From: an uncultured Sulfurovum sp.
GTDB taxonomy: Bacteria; Campylobacterota; Campylobacteria; Campylobacterales; Sulfurovaceae
Reading direction: 5' to 3'
DNA: 64,000 nucleotides
Assembly (NCBI GenBank): GCA_947311605.1
Contig: CAMZLC010000058.1
Span: 18,387-82,386, forward strand
Shown: positions 1-9,562 of the stretch, piece by piece
Position numbering within the stretch: position 1 is the stretch's first letter
Layout: each line of letters begins with the position of its first letter
Notes under the pieces: model-generated
The model's input: only the letters and a program-made list of their open reading frames with translations
Databases searched by the model: none
What the model was told of the DNA's origin: nothing
Program-made: the position numbers and the translations under genes

Positions 1-1469
1 CAGACAGGTGCATCTTCACGGTGACAAATAGCCTCGTAAAGGAAACGTTGAATTGTCCCAAGCCAGCCAATATCAACCAAGGCAATATCTTTATGTTCAA
101 AAAATCCAATATCTTCGAGATAGAGCTGTAAAGCATCATTTGCCGGACGAGTTTGACACTTAACCTCATCCTGAAACTTCTCGTCTTCAAGCAACTCTAT
201 GAAACGAACACTATTTTCCTGGAGATAACCTTCGTGTACTGGACTAAGCACAGTATTTGCGGTGAGTTCATGTCGGTTTAAATGAGGAGAAAATGGCTCA
301 GGGTTAAGGGAAAAAATTCTACAAACATCAAGAAAATTAGAGTTCCCATGGGGGAGAAAAACAATATCAGCCTTCGCCTGACTAAGTCCTTTGTAGGCAC
401 AACTGGCGCCAGCTAAAGCCATTCGACTCACATAAAGATACTCTATTTCAGGTAATTGTTTACCTGGAAATATCCTTGGGATACTCTGTTCCCAATAATT
501 TTTAAAAGTCCACCCTTCACGAGAAAGAAAAAATACCTTCCCAATCTTAAGGTTTCTACTTTTTTCGGCAATATCCTGAACGAATGCACCAATCATTGGC
601 CCAAGAAAACTGTAACCTTCTATATACAGGTCGTCTCTTTCTCTGTTTTCATATTCAAGGGGTTGCATCAGTTGTTGCAAAGCCCTTCCCCGCCAAAATG
701 GGCGGCCAGCACCGTAATTCACAAGGCGTCTGATAACTGATTTACGCCTTTTTTCAGAGGCATCGTGAAGCACAAGTGCCTGAATTCCAAATTCCAAAGG
801 TCGCAAACCGTCTGAAACAGGGTTATCGCCCACATGTAACCAGCGTGCTGGATCTAAATCATACTCTTTTTGAATAAGTGGAAAAGCATTCCCTGAGGCT
901 TTGGCAAGAAATGTATCTGCAGAGGAAATAACAGCATCAACAAGATCCAGAAAACCGGCATGTTTGACAAAACGCTCCAGATATATTGCGGGAAGATAAA
1001 TATCAGAAATAATGAGTACTTTCTTTCCAAGTTGTCGAAGTTCTTTCAGCCAGTCAATAAATTCCCCACGGGGAACCAGCATGGAATTTTCCATGGCCAC
1101 TTCGTAATCTGCCACTCTGTCAAATAATGCCTCATCCGCTTCATCACCAAAAATTTCAGCAAGCATCTCCTTCATATAGTTAGGATAACAGGCTTCATGG
1201 TCATCAAATGTCTCAGCAGTTTTCTGTCGGTGACGAGCTTCAATACCATCCCGAAGTTTTTGTACCTGATCCTGGCTCCACTCAAGTCCTTTTGTTGCCG
1301 CAAGATCAGAGATATAACGGGCAACAGGAAGTTTAACTAAGTCCGGATCGTGAATGCGTCGAATGAGGAGTGTATCAAAAAGATCAAAAGTAACAGTGTC
1401 GACTTTTGGAGCGATTTCCTTTCCTTTTCTGATAAGAGCCGGAAGAGAATAATATTTGGGAATATTCAT
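1..1469 (-). CDS. HAD-family hydrolase of polysaccharide loci, 3' end cut off by window edge
   Basis: The reading frame stays open from an ATG at 1469 to the window edge, giving at least 489 codons; the C-terminus lies outside. About residues 23-33 read DTVTFDLFDTL, the HAD motif I with the two catalytic aspartates. Motif II is seen in VLIISDIYLP and motif IV in LHVGDNPVSDG. A long C-terminal region follows (YLYVSRMALAG and ALVDIGWLGTIQ), as in large HAD proteins that accompany glycosyltransferases in surface-glycan loci. The substrate is unknown; a sugar phosphate is an inference. The start overlaps the stop of the upstream GT2 gene by ATGA, so translation is probably coupled. Confidence 0.8.
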   Translation of the reverse strand, partial: MNIPKYYSLPALIRKGKEIAPKVDTVTFDLFDTLLIRRIHDPDLVKLPVARYISDLAATKGLEWSQDQVQKLRDGIEARHRQKTAETFDDHEACYPNYMKEMLAEIFGDEADEALFDRVADYEVAMENSMLVPRGEFIDWLKELRQLGKKVLIISDIYLPAIYLERFVKHAGFLDLVDAVISSADTFLAKASGNAFPLIQKEYDLDPARWLHVGDNPVSDGLRPLEFGIQALVLHDASEKRRKSVIRRLVNYGAGRPFWRGRALQQLMQPLEYENRERDDLYIEGYSFLGPMIGAFVQDIAEKSRNLKIGKVFFLSREGWTFKNYWEQSIPRIFPGKQLPEIEYLYVSRMALAGASCAYKGLSQAKADIVFLPHGNSNFLDVCRIFSLNPEPFSPHLNRHELTANTVLSPVHEGYLQENSVRFIELLEDEKFQDEVKCQTRPANDALQLYLEDIGFFEHKDIALVDIGWLGTIQRFLYEAICHREDAPV

Positions 1470-2371
1470 GATTGCAGTTTCTTTCCAATCTTATACTTCA
1501 AAGCAGATAAAAACCTGGCCCAGGCTTCTCTGACACTTGGCTCTTCTCCGGTTGCGATGGTATGACGTACATCATTGAGTTCCTGCTGCAACTCAACAAG
1601 ACGTTCAGAGCCGGCCTCCACATAAGTGGTAAATTCATCGGGTATCTTGGCAAGCAGATATTTTCGAATGATATCTTGATCCTGCTCTCGGCCTGTGATT
1701 GCTGCCTCACCCAGGGTATTGCCATCATGTATACGATAGTACATAAGTTTTTCATCATCCAGATAATGAACCTGTGAGGGAAAGGCCAACAGCATCCGGA
1801 ATATAAAATCGTAATCGTGCAAATATCTTAAGGAACAAAAGTTACCCACTTTCTCAACCGCCACACGACTCATAAACAGGTTAGAAGTGGTAACCATAAA
1901 ATTCCCTTTAAGAAAGGCCGTATAAAGATTACCTGTTTTTTTATGAAAATCACGGTTCTTTTGGTGCCAGATATTCCAGCCAAAATTCGGGTCAGTAAAT
2001 TCTTCTCCACTATCTGAAATGGGGATAACATCACTAAATAAACATTGTGCGCCCGTCTCCTGCTGTTTATCTAGCAGTCTCTGAAAACGATCAAGCGAGT
2101 AAATATCATCTGAATTTAAGATGGATATGAACTCGCCTTCAGCCAGGCCCATACCACGATTTATGGTATTAAAGGCATCCTGATTTTCCTGATAAAAATA
2201 ACGGATCCTTGAGTCGGAATATCCTTTGATCACATCGGCCGTCTTATCAGTAGAACCGTCATCAACAATGATCAGCTCAAAATCCTGAAAGCTTTGATTC
2301 AAGACACTATCAATGGCGGGACCAATGAATTTTTCATGATTATATGCAGGAATGACAACAGAAATCTTCAC
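1466..2371 (-). CDS. GT2-family glycosyltransferase
   Basis: A 301-residue protein with a GT-A fold: N-terminal ISVVIPAYNHEKF, the nucleotide-binding IIVDDGSTD, and the DxD-type motif SILNSDD around residue 88. The C-terminal half carries a YLHDYDFIFRM segment that fits the acceptor-side loop. It is probably a cytosolic enzyme adding one sugar to a lipid-linked or protein-linked glycan; donor and acceptor cannot be read from the sequence. The start is GTG at 2371 with a weak GGA upstream. The protein closely resembles the one at 8436-9527 in its first 90 residues and in the RY-HD-D segment, so the two are paralogues. Confidence 0.88.
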   Translation of the reverse strand: MKISVVIPAYNHEKFIGPAIDSVLNQSFQDFELIIVDDGSTDKTADVIKGYSDSRIRYFYQENQDAFNTINRGMGLAEGEFISILNSDDIYSLDRFQRLLDKQQETGAQCLFSDVIPISDSGEEFTDPNFGWNIWHQKNRDFHKKTGNLYTAFLKGNFMVTTSNLFMSRVAVEKVGNFCSLRYLHDYDFIFRMLLAFPSQVHYLDDEKLMYYRIHDGNTLGEAAITGREQDQDIIRKYLLAKIPDEFTTYVEAGSERLVELQQELNDVRHTIATGEEPSVREAWARFLSALKYKIGKKLQS

Positions 2372-2462
2372 ACTATATCCAAAGAGTTAAATACACAAAT
2401 ATGCCCGATACTGTTAAAAAAAAGATACAATACTGCAAAGGGATTGAATCCACAAGTTTTCC

Positions 2463-4850
2463 TTACTCTCCAGACTCTCCGCGGTACCATGTGAGGAATT
2501 TTTTCCCTTCCACTCCGTTTTGTTCCAGGAGATTCAAATTATAATAAGGATCACCCCTGGTTAACAATTTCCGCCACTGTTTCTGGAATCGCAGTTTTTC
2601 GGAAGTTAAGGCATCTTGATCAAAACCGGATTGTTGTTCTTCCGCTTCCAGGTAACGTCCAAGAGCAAATGGCGTATATAGAATCTCTTTTCCTTCTTCC
2701 CGGATACGAAAACACAAATCACTGTCAGCAAATAGATTCCCGAAAGATTTTTCGTCAAAGCCACCAAGTTCAAGAAAATATTCTCGCTTAATCATTGCCA
2801 GGTTCCAGGAAAGGGAAAAAACATTTTGCGCCCATTGCCGGCCAACCATATGACGGGAACTCTCCTGAAGAAATCGGGCATAATACAAAGAGGAATCTTT
2901 GTCCATATCGGGAAGAATACCCACAAACTCCTCTTCACCTGCCACTGGAAGAATCCTTCCACCAACCATTCCTACGTTGCCATCCTGGCCATATTCAAGC
3001 ATGGCCTGGATCCAATCTTTCTGTTGGAATTGTACAAATGAATTGAGGAAAATAATATAATTCCCTCTACACTGGCTTACTGCCTCATTATAAAGCGCAG
3101 CTGGCATATTGTTCCCGGAAGTCGGTAGCATTGTAACATTTCTTCTTCCTTCAAAAGTATGGACATCTGAAAGAAATACCTCCTGAACATCTCCTTTAAT
3201 AAGTATAAACTCAACAGCAGGATACACAGTGGAGGATATCAGACGGGTTAAGTTTTCCTGAAAAAGGTCATTCTCCCTATACAAAATACAAACAGATACC
3301 ATGGGGAACGCTGCCAGTTTTCTTTTTACCCTGTAATAAAATTTCCATTCAAGATGCTCAACAGCAGCATCTATATCACATCGTCCAAGAGCATTCTCAA
3401 CTGCCTTTCTTCCCGCTTTGTTAGCGTATTGTTTCTGGTCATGATTAATGGACGTTGAAGTTTCAGAAGCACGCCAGTGATACAAGATATTCGGAATATG
3501 AACGATCTTCCTTGCCTGATCCGAGAGTTTTAACACCAAATCAAAGTCTTGTGCACCATCGAGTGTGCTATCAAAGCCTCCAACCTTGTCATACAATGTT
3601 TTTTCAGTAACAACAAAATGGGTTATATAGTTATGAGACAATAACAGTTCCCTGTTAAAACCTGGTTTATTAAAAACATCAAATTGTCTCCCATCTTCAC
3701 CAATCAGATCTTCGTCACTATAATAAAGGTCTGCTTTTTTCGTGTTTATTTGCTGTACCACCCTAAACAGACAATCATTTGCAAGCTCGTCATCATTATC
3801 AAGGAAGCCTAAGTAATCACCACTGGCAAGATCCGTTGCTACATTAGTGGCACCCGATATCCCCTTATTTTCATCTAGAAACACAACCTTGATTCTTTTG
3901 TCTAGCGCAGCCCAACGTTCTAGTAAAGGTTTAATATCAACATTACTACTACAATCATCGGCAAGACATAGCTCCCAGTGGGGATATGATTGATACAGAA
4001 CGGAACGAATACAATTATTCAAAAATGATGGCAATACATTATAGACAGGAACAATTATGGATATCTTTGGCTTCTTGGGTAAATCATTTATGGTACGATT
4101 TGGATAAAAACCTTTATTTACGCCTTTTTCAAGATAATGAGCAAGGGGAATTACAGTGTTTTCCTCAGCTGCAAGATAAGAAGAACGATAAAAAACAGGA
4201 TCAAACCAGCTGCAGGGACGATGATCGGCAGGTACACCATATGTCATATAATGAACAAACAGATCACATGATTCAGATACTTTATAGGTTGACTTGTAAT
4301 AGGAAGGATCAAATAAAGGAGAAGGGCTCTTCCCTTCAGAAATGCCATAGTCATGATAATGACTGAAAGGTTCCATATTTTTCTTCAACAAAACTGGTGT
4401 CCTGTCAAGATACCACTCAACATCAAAAAACAGACTAGCTTGCCTTCTCTCGGCCATACCAATGCTTAAATAGTGCCCCAATGGATGAATCCCACTCGTA
4501 GCAACATCAGCATATTTTTTCCTATAAAATGTTGCGTCAAAATATGGTGGTATGGATTCATCATTTCTCTTTTGAAGAAAATGCGTTAAAGGATCAATTC
4601 TTGAGAATTTAACTACAGGATTCTCCTTTGTATAAGAACACGGATCAAAAAGGCGGTTGGGTTTTATCCCTTCTTGCCAACCACATCTTAGGTAGTGAAT
4701 TAAGGGATTTATTCCGGCTGACACCACTTCCGGATTCATCTTTCTATAGTATATCGGATCAAAACAACAGGATGTCTTCAGTAACCGATAGTCTTCGTTA
4801 AAAAGAATATACCATATAGTTAAAATGAGATTTTTAAAATACAGCTTCAT
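2463..4850 (-). CDS. Large GT2-family protein with six N-terminal FD repeats and two GT2-like modules
   Basis: 795 residues. Six degenerate repeats begin with FD at about residues 30, 68, 104, 142, 180 and 216, a spacing of 36-38. Each follows the pattern FDpxxYxxxxP...gxxPLxHYlxxGxxEg. A first GT2 module starts near 261 (PKISIIVPVYN) and has the DxD-like motif GFLDNDDEL. A second, weaker GT2-like module begins near 515 (MVSVCILYREN) and includes MVGGRILP and LGGFDE. The FD repeat is known from other bacterial multidomain glycosyltransferases, where its role is unclear; substrate or protein binding is a guess. Two modules in one chain could add two sugars or make a disaccharide unit. It starts at ATG 4850. 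Confidence 0.85.
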   Translation of the reverse strand: MKLYFKNLILTIWYILFNEDYRLLKTSCCFDPIYYRKMNPEVVSAGINPLIHYLRCGWQEGIKPNRLFDPCSYTKENPVVKFSRIDPLTHFLQKRNDESIPPYFDATFYRKKYADVATSGIHPLGHYLSIGMAERRQASLFFDVEWYLDRTPVLLKKNMEPFSHYHDYGISEGKSPSPLFDPSYYKSTYKVSESCDLFVHYMTYGVPADHRPCSWFDPVFYRSSYLAAEENTVIPLAHYLEKGVNKGFYPNRTINDLPKKPKISIIVPVYNVLPSFLNNCIRSVLYQSYPHWELCLADDCSSNVDIKPLLERWAALDKRIKVVFLDENKGISGATNVATDLASGDYLGFLDNDDELANDCLFRVVQQINTKKADLYYSDEDLIGEDGRQFDVFNKPGFNRELLLSHNYITHFVVTEKTLYDKVGGFDSTLDGAQDFDLVLKLSDQARKIVHIPNILYHWRASETSTSINHDQKQYANKAGRKAVENALGRCDIDAAVEHLEWKFYYRVKRKLAAFPMVSVCILYRENDLFQENLTRLISSTVYPAVEFILIKGDVQEVFLSDVHTFEGRRNVTMLPTSGNNMPAALYNEAVSQCRGNYIIFLNSFVQFQQKDWIQAMLEYGQDGNVGMVGGRILPVAGEEEFVGILPDMDKDSSLYYARFLQESSRHMVGRQWAQNVFSLSWNLAMIKREYFLELGGFDEKSFGNLFADSDLCFRIREEGKEILYTPFALGRYLEAEEQQSGFDQDALTSEKLRFQKQWRKLLTRGDPYYNLNLLEQNGVEGKKFLTWYRGESGE

Positions 4851-4901
4851 CGTTTATAAGCAATTCTGTTTAAGTAAAAAGAACCTGATCAATCAAACTA
4901 T

Positions 4902-6206
4902 TCAGGAAAGTTTCAACTGCCGTTTAATATACTCCATTCCACCCTCACCTTCATGTTTTCGAAGAGTTGTTCCAACAGCACGGAATAATCCTGATGATTT
5001 ATATTTATCAAGTTTTGAGGATAACAACTGTAACTTTACCTGCTGAAGTTTTACTATCTGCTGTAAGGCATCATCGGCCAGTGCTTTGAAGCTAAGCTTT
5101 ATGGTAAGGGTGTCGATACTTTCAAGTGTAGCCGGTGTTAAACAAAGATGGTATTGCGGATCATTGCCATCGAAATAGCGTTCATTATTTACCTGCAGGA
5201 TTGAATTATCACCATAATCAACTAATTCACTATCATTCCCATGTTTATCGGTAACTATAATTTGAAACAATTCTATTATGGCTGGAATATCAATGGGGTC
5301 AAAGCGTATGGATTTTATCTGTTGGTACTCCCTTAACGAGAACCGTATTTCTGACGTACCGGGCTCAACTTTTCGCTTGATGCAATCCGCATCACTAATC
5401 CCATTGCCAATATCAATATATAATTTACTTGTATAATATTGTTCCCGTACTTCAAGCAAGGAATTGATCCATACGTCTATATGTTCAGTAAATAACTTTT
5501 CATGCCGCTCAAAAATTCTCCTGAACATTGCAATTTTTTGCCACCTTTCTTTGCTGCGAACCATGGAATCGGACGAAACACGGTAGGAGAACAGGACTTC
5601 AGGAATCTGATATACCTTACGACCAAGTTCTATAAGTGACAGCCAAAATTCGTAATCTTCCCAGCCGTAAATCATCCCCGGGTCGTAACCACCGACCCTC
5701 TCCCAATCAGATTTTCTAAACATGGCAGAGCAAAAAATAACATTATCAAGTAGCATTGCTTTTAGAGAATATTCAGGCAATAGCCATTTGGTCTCAACAG
5801 CACCAAAAAGTTGTGCCTGGCAATAAACAATACCCAAGTCTCCCTGATTATCAAGCAATCGAGCTGCATTTTCAAGATAACCGGGCTCTATAAAGTCATC
5901 AGCATCTAAAGGAAGAATATATCTTCCCTTTGCTTCACCAATGCCAGTATTACGGGCAGCAGCCAACCCCTGATTTTCAGTGCAAATAACCCTGGTCTTT
6001 TCTTTTTCATAATGGCTCAGCAATTGCTTCGTCTGTTTATCGGTAGAACCATCATTTACAATGATAATTTCAAATTTTTGGAACGTTTGCGACAAAACAG
6101 ATTCAACTGCATCATTGAGATACTGGCCATGATTATAACATGGAATAATTATACTGATTTCAGGTTTCAACTCATTGTTATTCTCATAATCAGGCATAGC
6201 ACTCAA
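4902..6206 (-). CDS. GT2-family glycosyltransferase with extra C-terminal domain
   Basis: 434 residues. The first 230 form a GT2 domain: ISIIIPCYNHGQYL, IIVNDGSTD, then LPLDADDFIEPGYL as the DxD region and GGYDPGMIYGWEDYEFW as the catalytic-base region with the ED pair. The last 170 residues are not GT2-like. They look rich in beta strands (YFDGNDPQYHLCLTP, LTIKLSFKALADDAL) and resemble C-terminal modules that some GT2 proteins carry for acceptor binding; this is an inference. It lies eight bases downstream of the 6215-8536 gene in the same direction. Specificity is unknown. M4 is a possible alternative start. Confidence 0.85.
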   Translation of the reverse strand: MSAMPDYENNNELKPEISIIIPCYNHGQYLNDAVESVLSQTFQKFEIIIVNDGSTDKQTKQLLSHYEKEKTRVICTENQGLAAARNTGIGEAKGRYILPLDADDFIEPGYLENAARLLDNQGDLGIVYCQAQLFGAVETKWLLPEYSLKAMLLDNVIFCSAMFRKSDWERVGGYDPGMIYGWEDYEFWLSLIELGRKVYQIPEVLFSYRVSSDSMVRSKERWQKIAMFRRIFERHEKLFTEHIDVWINSLLEVREQYYTSKLYIDIGNGISDADCIKRKVEPGTSEIRFSLREYQQIKSIRFDPIDIPAIIELFQIIVTDKHGNDSELVDYGDNSILQVNNERYFDGNDPQYHLCLTPATLESIDTLTIKLSFKALADDALQQIVKLQQVKLQLLSSKLDKYKSSGLFRAVGTTLRKHEGEGGMEYIKRQLKLS

Positions 6207-6214
6207 GGGACCAT

Positions 6215-8536
6215 TTAGTTAGTAAAACCGTTCATATCATATATCTTGTTAAGACTATGGCTAAAACGCTCCCATGAAAAACGAGTTTTCAATGTAAACT
6301 CCATCTGTTCCTGAATTTTCCCCAAAAGATGTTCTTCAACAAGCAGTTTCTTTAAAAGAGAAACATAGGCAGCAGAATCATCAAACGGCTTTACCAGAAA
6401 GCCATTTTTTTCATGTTCTATAAACTCATGGATACCACCAACGTCAGAGGCAATAACAGGCAAACCAGAAACTGCAGCGTCGAGTAAAACATTAGGAAGC
6501 CCATCCCATTGGGAAGTATACAAGTATGCATCATACAGATGAACAGGTAAGGAAGAGAAACCGTCATAGCTCCCGTAGCATGTAACATTTTCCACAGCCT
6601 CCAGCACTGAAATAAATTGTTCTTCGTCGAGCACTGCTGTTCCATAGACATGAAACTGGATCGGCAGGTCTGAACACTGTTTGGCAATTTCCAGTAGAAC
6701 ATCCGGCCGTTTTTGTCGATCCATTCGTCCTGCCCACAAAATCTGAAGCGTGCCCGGTTTTTTCAAATCTCCATCACTGCATAAGCTTACTTCCCGCGCA
6801 GGCATACAAGGCTGGTATAAAACAGCAAGTTTTGACTTCTCATAACCATACATCTGATGCAATTCATCCAAAAAAAACTGATTATCACTGCTTACTGCCT
6901 CAAGAAAGTCAAAACAATCTGGCAGGCAATGAACGGCAAAACCACTTCTGGATCCATTTTTGAGAAAATCAAAACAAAAAACACTTACGAATAGACGTGA
7001 GATCTTTTGTAAAATAGAACCGTTATGGATAAAAAGACGATATCCATGCAATGAATTTATATTATGGATAACACGTGGCTGTATCTGGAGTATAAAACGA
7101 TGAAGTAATACATCCTGTTTTTCCACAGAAATAGTATTATTTTTTTGGCCAAAAGGTATGAAGCATACACTTTCAGGTAGCTTGGAACTCCATGACGAAT
7201 CAACATTTTCAGTTGCAATAACTACAATTTGCTCGCCACGCCCCTGTCGTTCAAGGGCATGAACCATATTGATGGTCTCCAGATCTGCTCCACCGGTAAT
7301 CAGCCAGGGAACCAGGAAAACATATTCAATTTCCTCACCGCAATACGAACACAAATGTTCATAGGCCATAGATAATGAAGTTTCTGAGCCTTCACACCGC
7401 TGGACAATGACACGTGACGTGTCGGGTACTATTATGGGTTCTAATGAATTCATTTCCAGCATTTCCAACTGCATCCATTCTGGAAGAAAGTGTTGTTCTG
7501 AGTGTTTACAGGTAGGGTCAAGGCAAGAAGGGACAATGGTACTGGTTGCCTGCTTACAAAAAAAATTCTTCACACCACAAGCCACCATTGATACGCCCCA
7601 TGGCCTCCCCTTATATGCTTCTGGAGAATCATTTTCATTATTAAGAGGAGGAGCATCCTGACTGTTTATTGCTGGCAATTCAGGGGCCTTAAAAGATTTA
7701 CACTCAAAGAGTGTGCATTTTATGGAAGCAATGTCACCCCTAAAGTGTACAGGTAGTCGACCATTCCAGGGTTTTCTCGTATAAACAACCGTTCCCGCAA
7801 CTACGGAAACGCGAATCCCCTGAGCCATGGCCTCACAGAGGAGAAGCCAGAATCCGGCAGTTTCACTAATTTCTTCGGCGGCACCCATTGCTTCAAGCAA
7901 TTGAGACAATAACAACCTTTGGATAAAAAAATGGCCGGTGTTCCAATAAAGCCCATCCATCAAACATCCTGAATCAAAAAAACTATTGTGAGAAGCTAAA
8001 AACTTTGTCACTGCTGAATCAGCTCCAAAACATATTTCATATTCAGGTACGTAAAAACAAGGCCTTTCGGAGAGCGATTCGGAACAAATCAATTCAAACC
8101 ACTGGAAGCCAATAATATGACCTCCTGGCACAAAGACAATGGTATTTCCTTTGGACTCTTTTACTCCTGAACGCAAAAGTGTCAGTTCATCAGACTCCTC
8201 CAGAAAAAACTGGCGTACGTTTTCATCAACAAAATGACCATAAGTCTCTCTGGTAAGAGAATCGGACCCGCCGTGAACAATAAGCAGTTCAAAAAACTTA
8301 TTAGAGCTATCTATCTTTTCAAGAGCACGCAAAATGGCACACATTGTCTGGTGTCCATGCCTTCCCTCATTCCGAGACAATATCACTATCGTGAAATCAG
8401 GTTGCAACTGTATATTAGTATTACTCAAAACAACATCACCATCCACCTCTAACCTGATGGATACAAGCTTTAACAATGGCTCCGACTCTATAGAAAAAAG
8501 ATGGCGAACATCGTTTTTCCTTTTCCAGTTTTTCAA
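6215..8536 (-). CDS. Bifunctional-looking glycosyltransferase: GT2-like N-terminus plus GT4 C-terminus
   Basis: 773 residues as the longest frame. Residues from about 49 (TIVILSRNEGRHG) look like a degenerate GT2 module. The C-terminal third is a clear GT4 (GT-B) domain: LQILWAGRMDRQKRPD, YTSQWDGLPNVLLDAAVSGLPV and ASDVGGIHEFI, including the E/G-rich nucleotide-sugar site. A middle segment (YVFLVPWLITGGAD, then HNINSLHG) is probably the N-terminal half of the GT-B fold. The start is uncertain: the ATG at 8536 overlaps the upstream gene by 101 nt. A GTG near residue 31 would shorten the overlap but lacks a strong ribosome binding site. It may add two sugars; acceptor unknown. Confidence 0.82.
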   Translation of the reverse strand: MKNWKRKNDVRHLFSIESEPLLKLVSIRLEVDGDVVLSNTNIQLQPDFTIVILSRNEGRHGHQTMCAILRALEKIDSSNKFFELLIVHGGSDSLTRETYGHFVDENVRQFFLEESDELTLLRSGVKESKGNTIVFVPGGHIIGFQWFELICSESLSERPCFYVPEYEICFGADSAVTKFLASHNSFFDSGCLMDGLYWNTGHFFIQRLLLSQLLEAMGAAEEISETAGFWLLLCEAMAQGIRVSVVAGTVVYTRKPWNGRLPVHFRGDIASIKCTLFECKSFKAPELPAINSQDAPPLNNENDSPEAYKGRPWGVSMVACGVKNFFCKQATSTIVPSCLDPTCKHSEQHFLPEWMQLEMLEMNSLEPIIVPDTSRVIVQRCEGSETSLSMAYEHLCSYCGEEIEYVFLVPWLITGGADLETINMVHALERQGRGEQIVVIATENVDSSWSSKLPESVCFIPFGQKNNTISVEKQDVLLHRFILQIQPRVIHNINSLHGYRLFIHNGSILQKISRLFVSVFCFDFLKNGSRSGFAVHCLPDCFDFLEAVSSDNQFFLDELHQMYGYEKSKLAVLYQPCMPAREVSLCSDGDLKKPGTLQILWAGRMDRQKRPDVLLEIAKQCSDLPIQFHVYGTAVLDEEQFISVLEAVENVTCYGSYDGFSSLPVHLYDAYLYTSQWDGLPNVLLDAAVSGLPVIASDVGGIHEFIEHEKNGFLVKPFDDSAAYVSLLKKLLVEEHLLGKIQEQMEFTLKTRFSWERFSHSLNKIYDMNGFTN

Positions 8537-9527
8537 GTTTCATATTCAGCTCTTTATTCTCACTAAATACCTGCGACGCACAAGCATCATTTTCAATCAA
8601 CTGTCGTATATGCTTTGTTCCGGCAACATACAAAGAATTATCACCTTTTTGAAAAAGCGATGTGACCACAGATTCCCATTCATCATCATTATAATTCCTT
8701 AACAACAAGGTAGCCAACATTCTATCCACATAATGATAACGCAATGACTTGAACACTTCTTCTTCAAGGATCATGTGACTTTGAGGTAGCAGATCCTGCA
8801 GTTCGTGACGACGCAAAAAATCGGCAATAACAACGGCGATTTCAAAGTACACACCTGCCCTATCCTCTCCGAGTGTATTTGAACTATGGATTCTGTATTC
8901 AAGAAGTGGCTCATGTAACAAACGGAGATGAGATTCAAAAGTCGTGCGTAAAAAGAAGTCCCAATCATGGCAATATCGGAACTCTCTAAAGGGTGAAACA
9001 TGATTAACCAAAGAAATACTACAGAAAATATTAGAGGTGGAAATCAAAAAATTATCCGCAAAGAGATCAAGAGGAATGACCTGATCTTCATGGCTCCGTT
9101 TTCCACGATTGAGGTACAAAGGAGCACTTCTAATCTGGTGTAAAGCTTGTCCTGATGAATCAATACATTGTACACCTGTACAGACTATACCTATGGACGG
9201 ATCAGCCTCTATGAGTTGGTAACACTTCCCCAGACGCTCTTTTGCAAAAAGATCATCTGAATTCAAAATGGCAATATATCGCCCGCACGCATGAGATATT
9301 CCAGTATTCAGTGCATTGTGTGCGCCACGATTTTCCTGACAGAACAGACGAATACGCGAATCAGCTATTCTTTTCACAAATTCAACTGAGTTATCCGTAG
9401 AACCATCATCAACTATAACAATCTCAAAATCCTGAAACGATTGCTCCAATACAGACTGTATGGTCTGCTCAATGAAGTCCTCATGATTATAAAGAGGTAT
9501 TATGACACTAATTTCAGGTTTGCTCAT
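8436..9527 (-). CDS. GT2-family glycosyltransferase
   Basis: 363 residues with a standard GT2 catalytic half: ISVIIPLYNHEDF, IVIVDDGSTDNS, AILNSDDLF as the DxD motif, and YCHDWDFFLR in the acceptor loop. The C-terminus is probably helical and ends in a lysine/glutamate-rich stretch (MKLEKLEKEKR). It is paralogous to the 1466-2371 protein, sharing the QSFQDFE and VDDGSTD segments and the NTLGE motif. The ATG at 9527 lies about 35 nt downstream of the sulfotransferase gene. The sugar specificity cannot be read from the sequence. Confidence 0.88.
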   Translation of the reverse strand: MSKPEISVIIPLYNHEDFIEQTIQSVLEQSFQDFEIVIVDDGSTDNSVEFVKRIADSRIRLFCQENRGAHNALNTGISHACGRYIAILNSDDLFAKERLGKCYQLIEADPSIGIVCTGVQCIDSSGQALHQIRSAPLYLNRGKRSHEDQVIPLDLFADNFLISTSNIFCSISLVNHVSPFREFRYCHDWDFFLRTTFESHLRLLHEPLLEYRIHSSNTLGEDRAGVYFEIAVVIADFLRRHELQDLLPQSHMILEEEVFKSLRYHYVDRMLATLLLRNYNDDEWESVVTSLFQKGDNSLYVAGTKHIRQLIENDACASQVFSENKELNMKLEKLEKEKRCSPSFFYRVGAIVKACIHQVRGGW

Positions 9528-9562
9528 TCACTCCGACCACTGACATTACACCAAATCGCACT

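Noticed and set aside
3986..4366. Plus-strand open frame of 126 codons inside the FD-repeat GT gene
   Set aside because: Low-complexity, charged sequence opposite a well-supported coding frame; judged a shadow.
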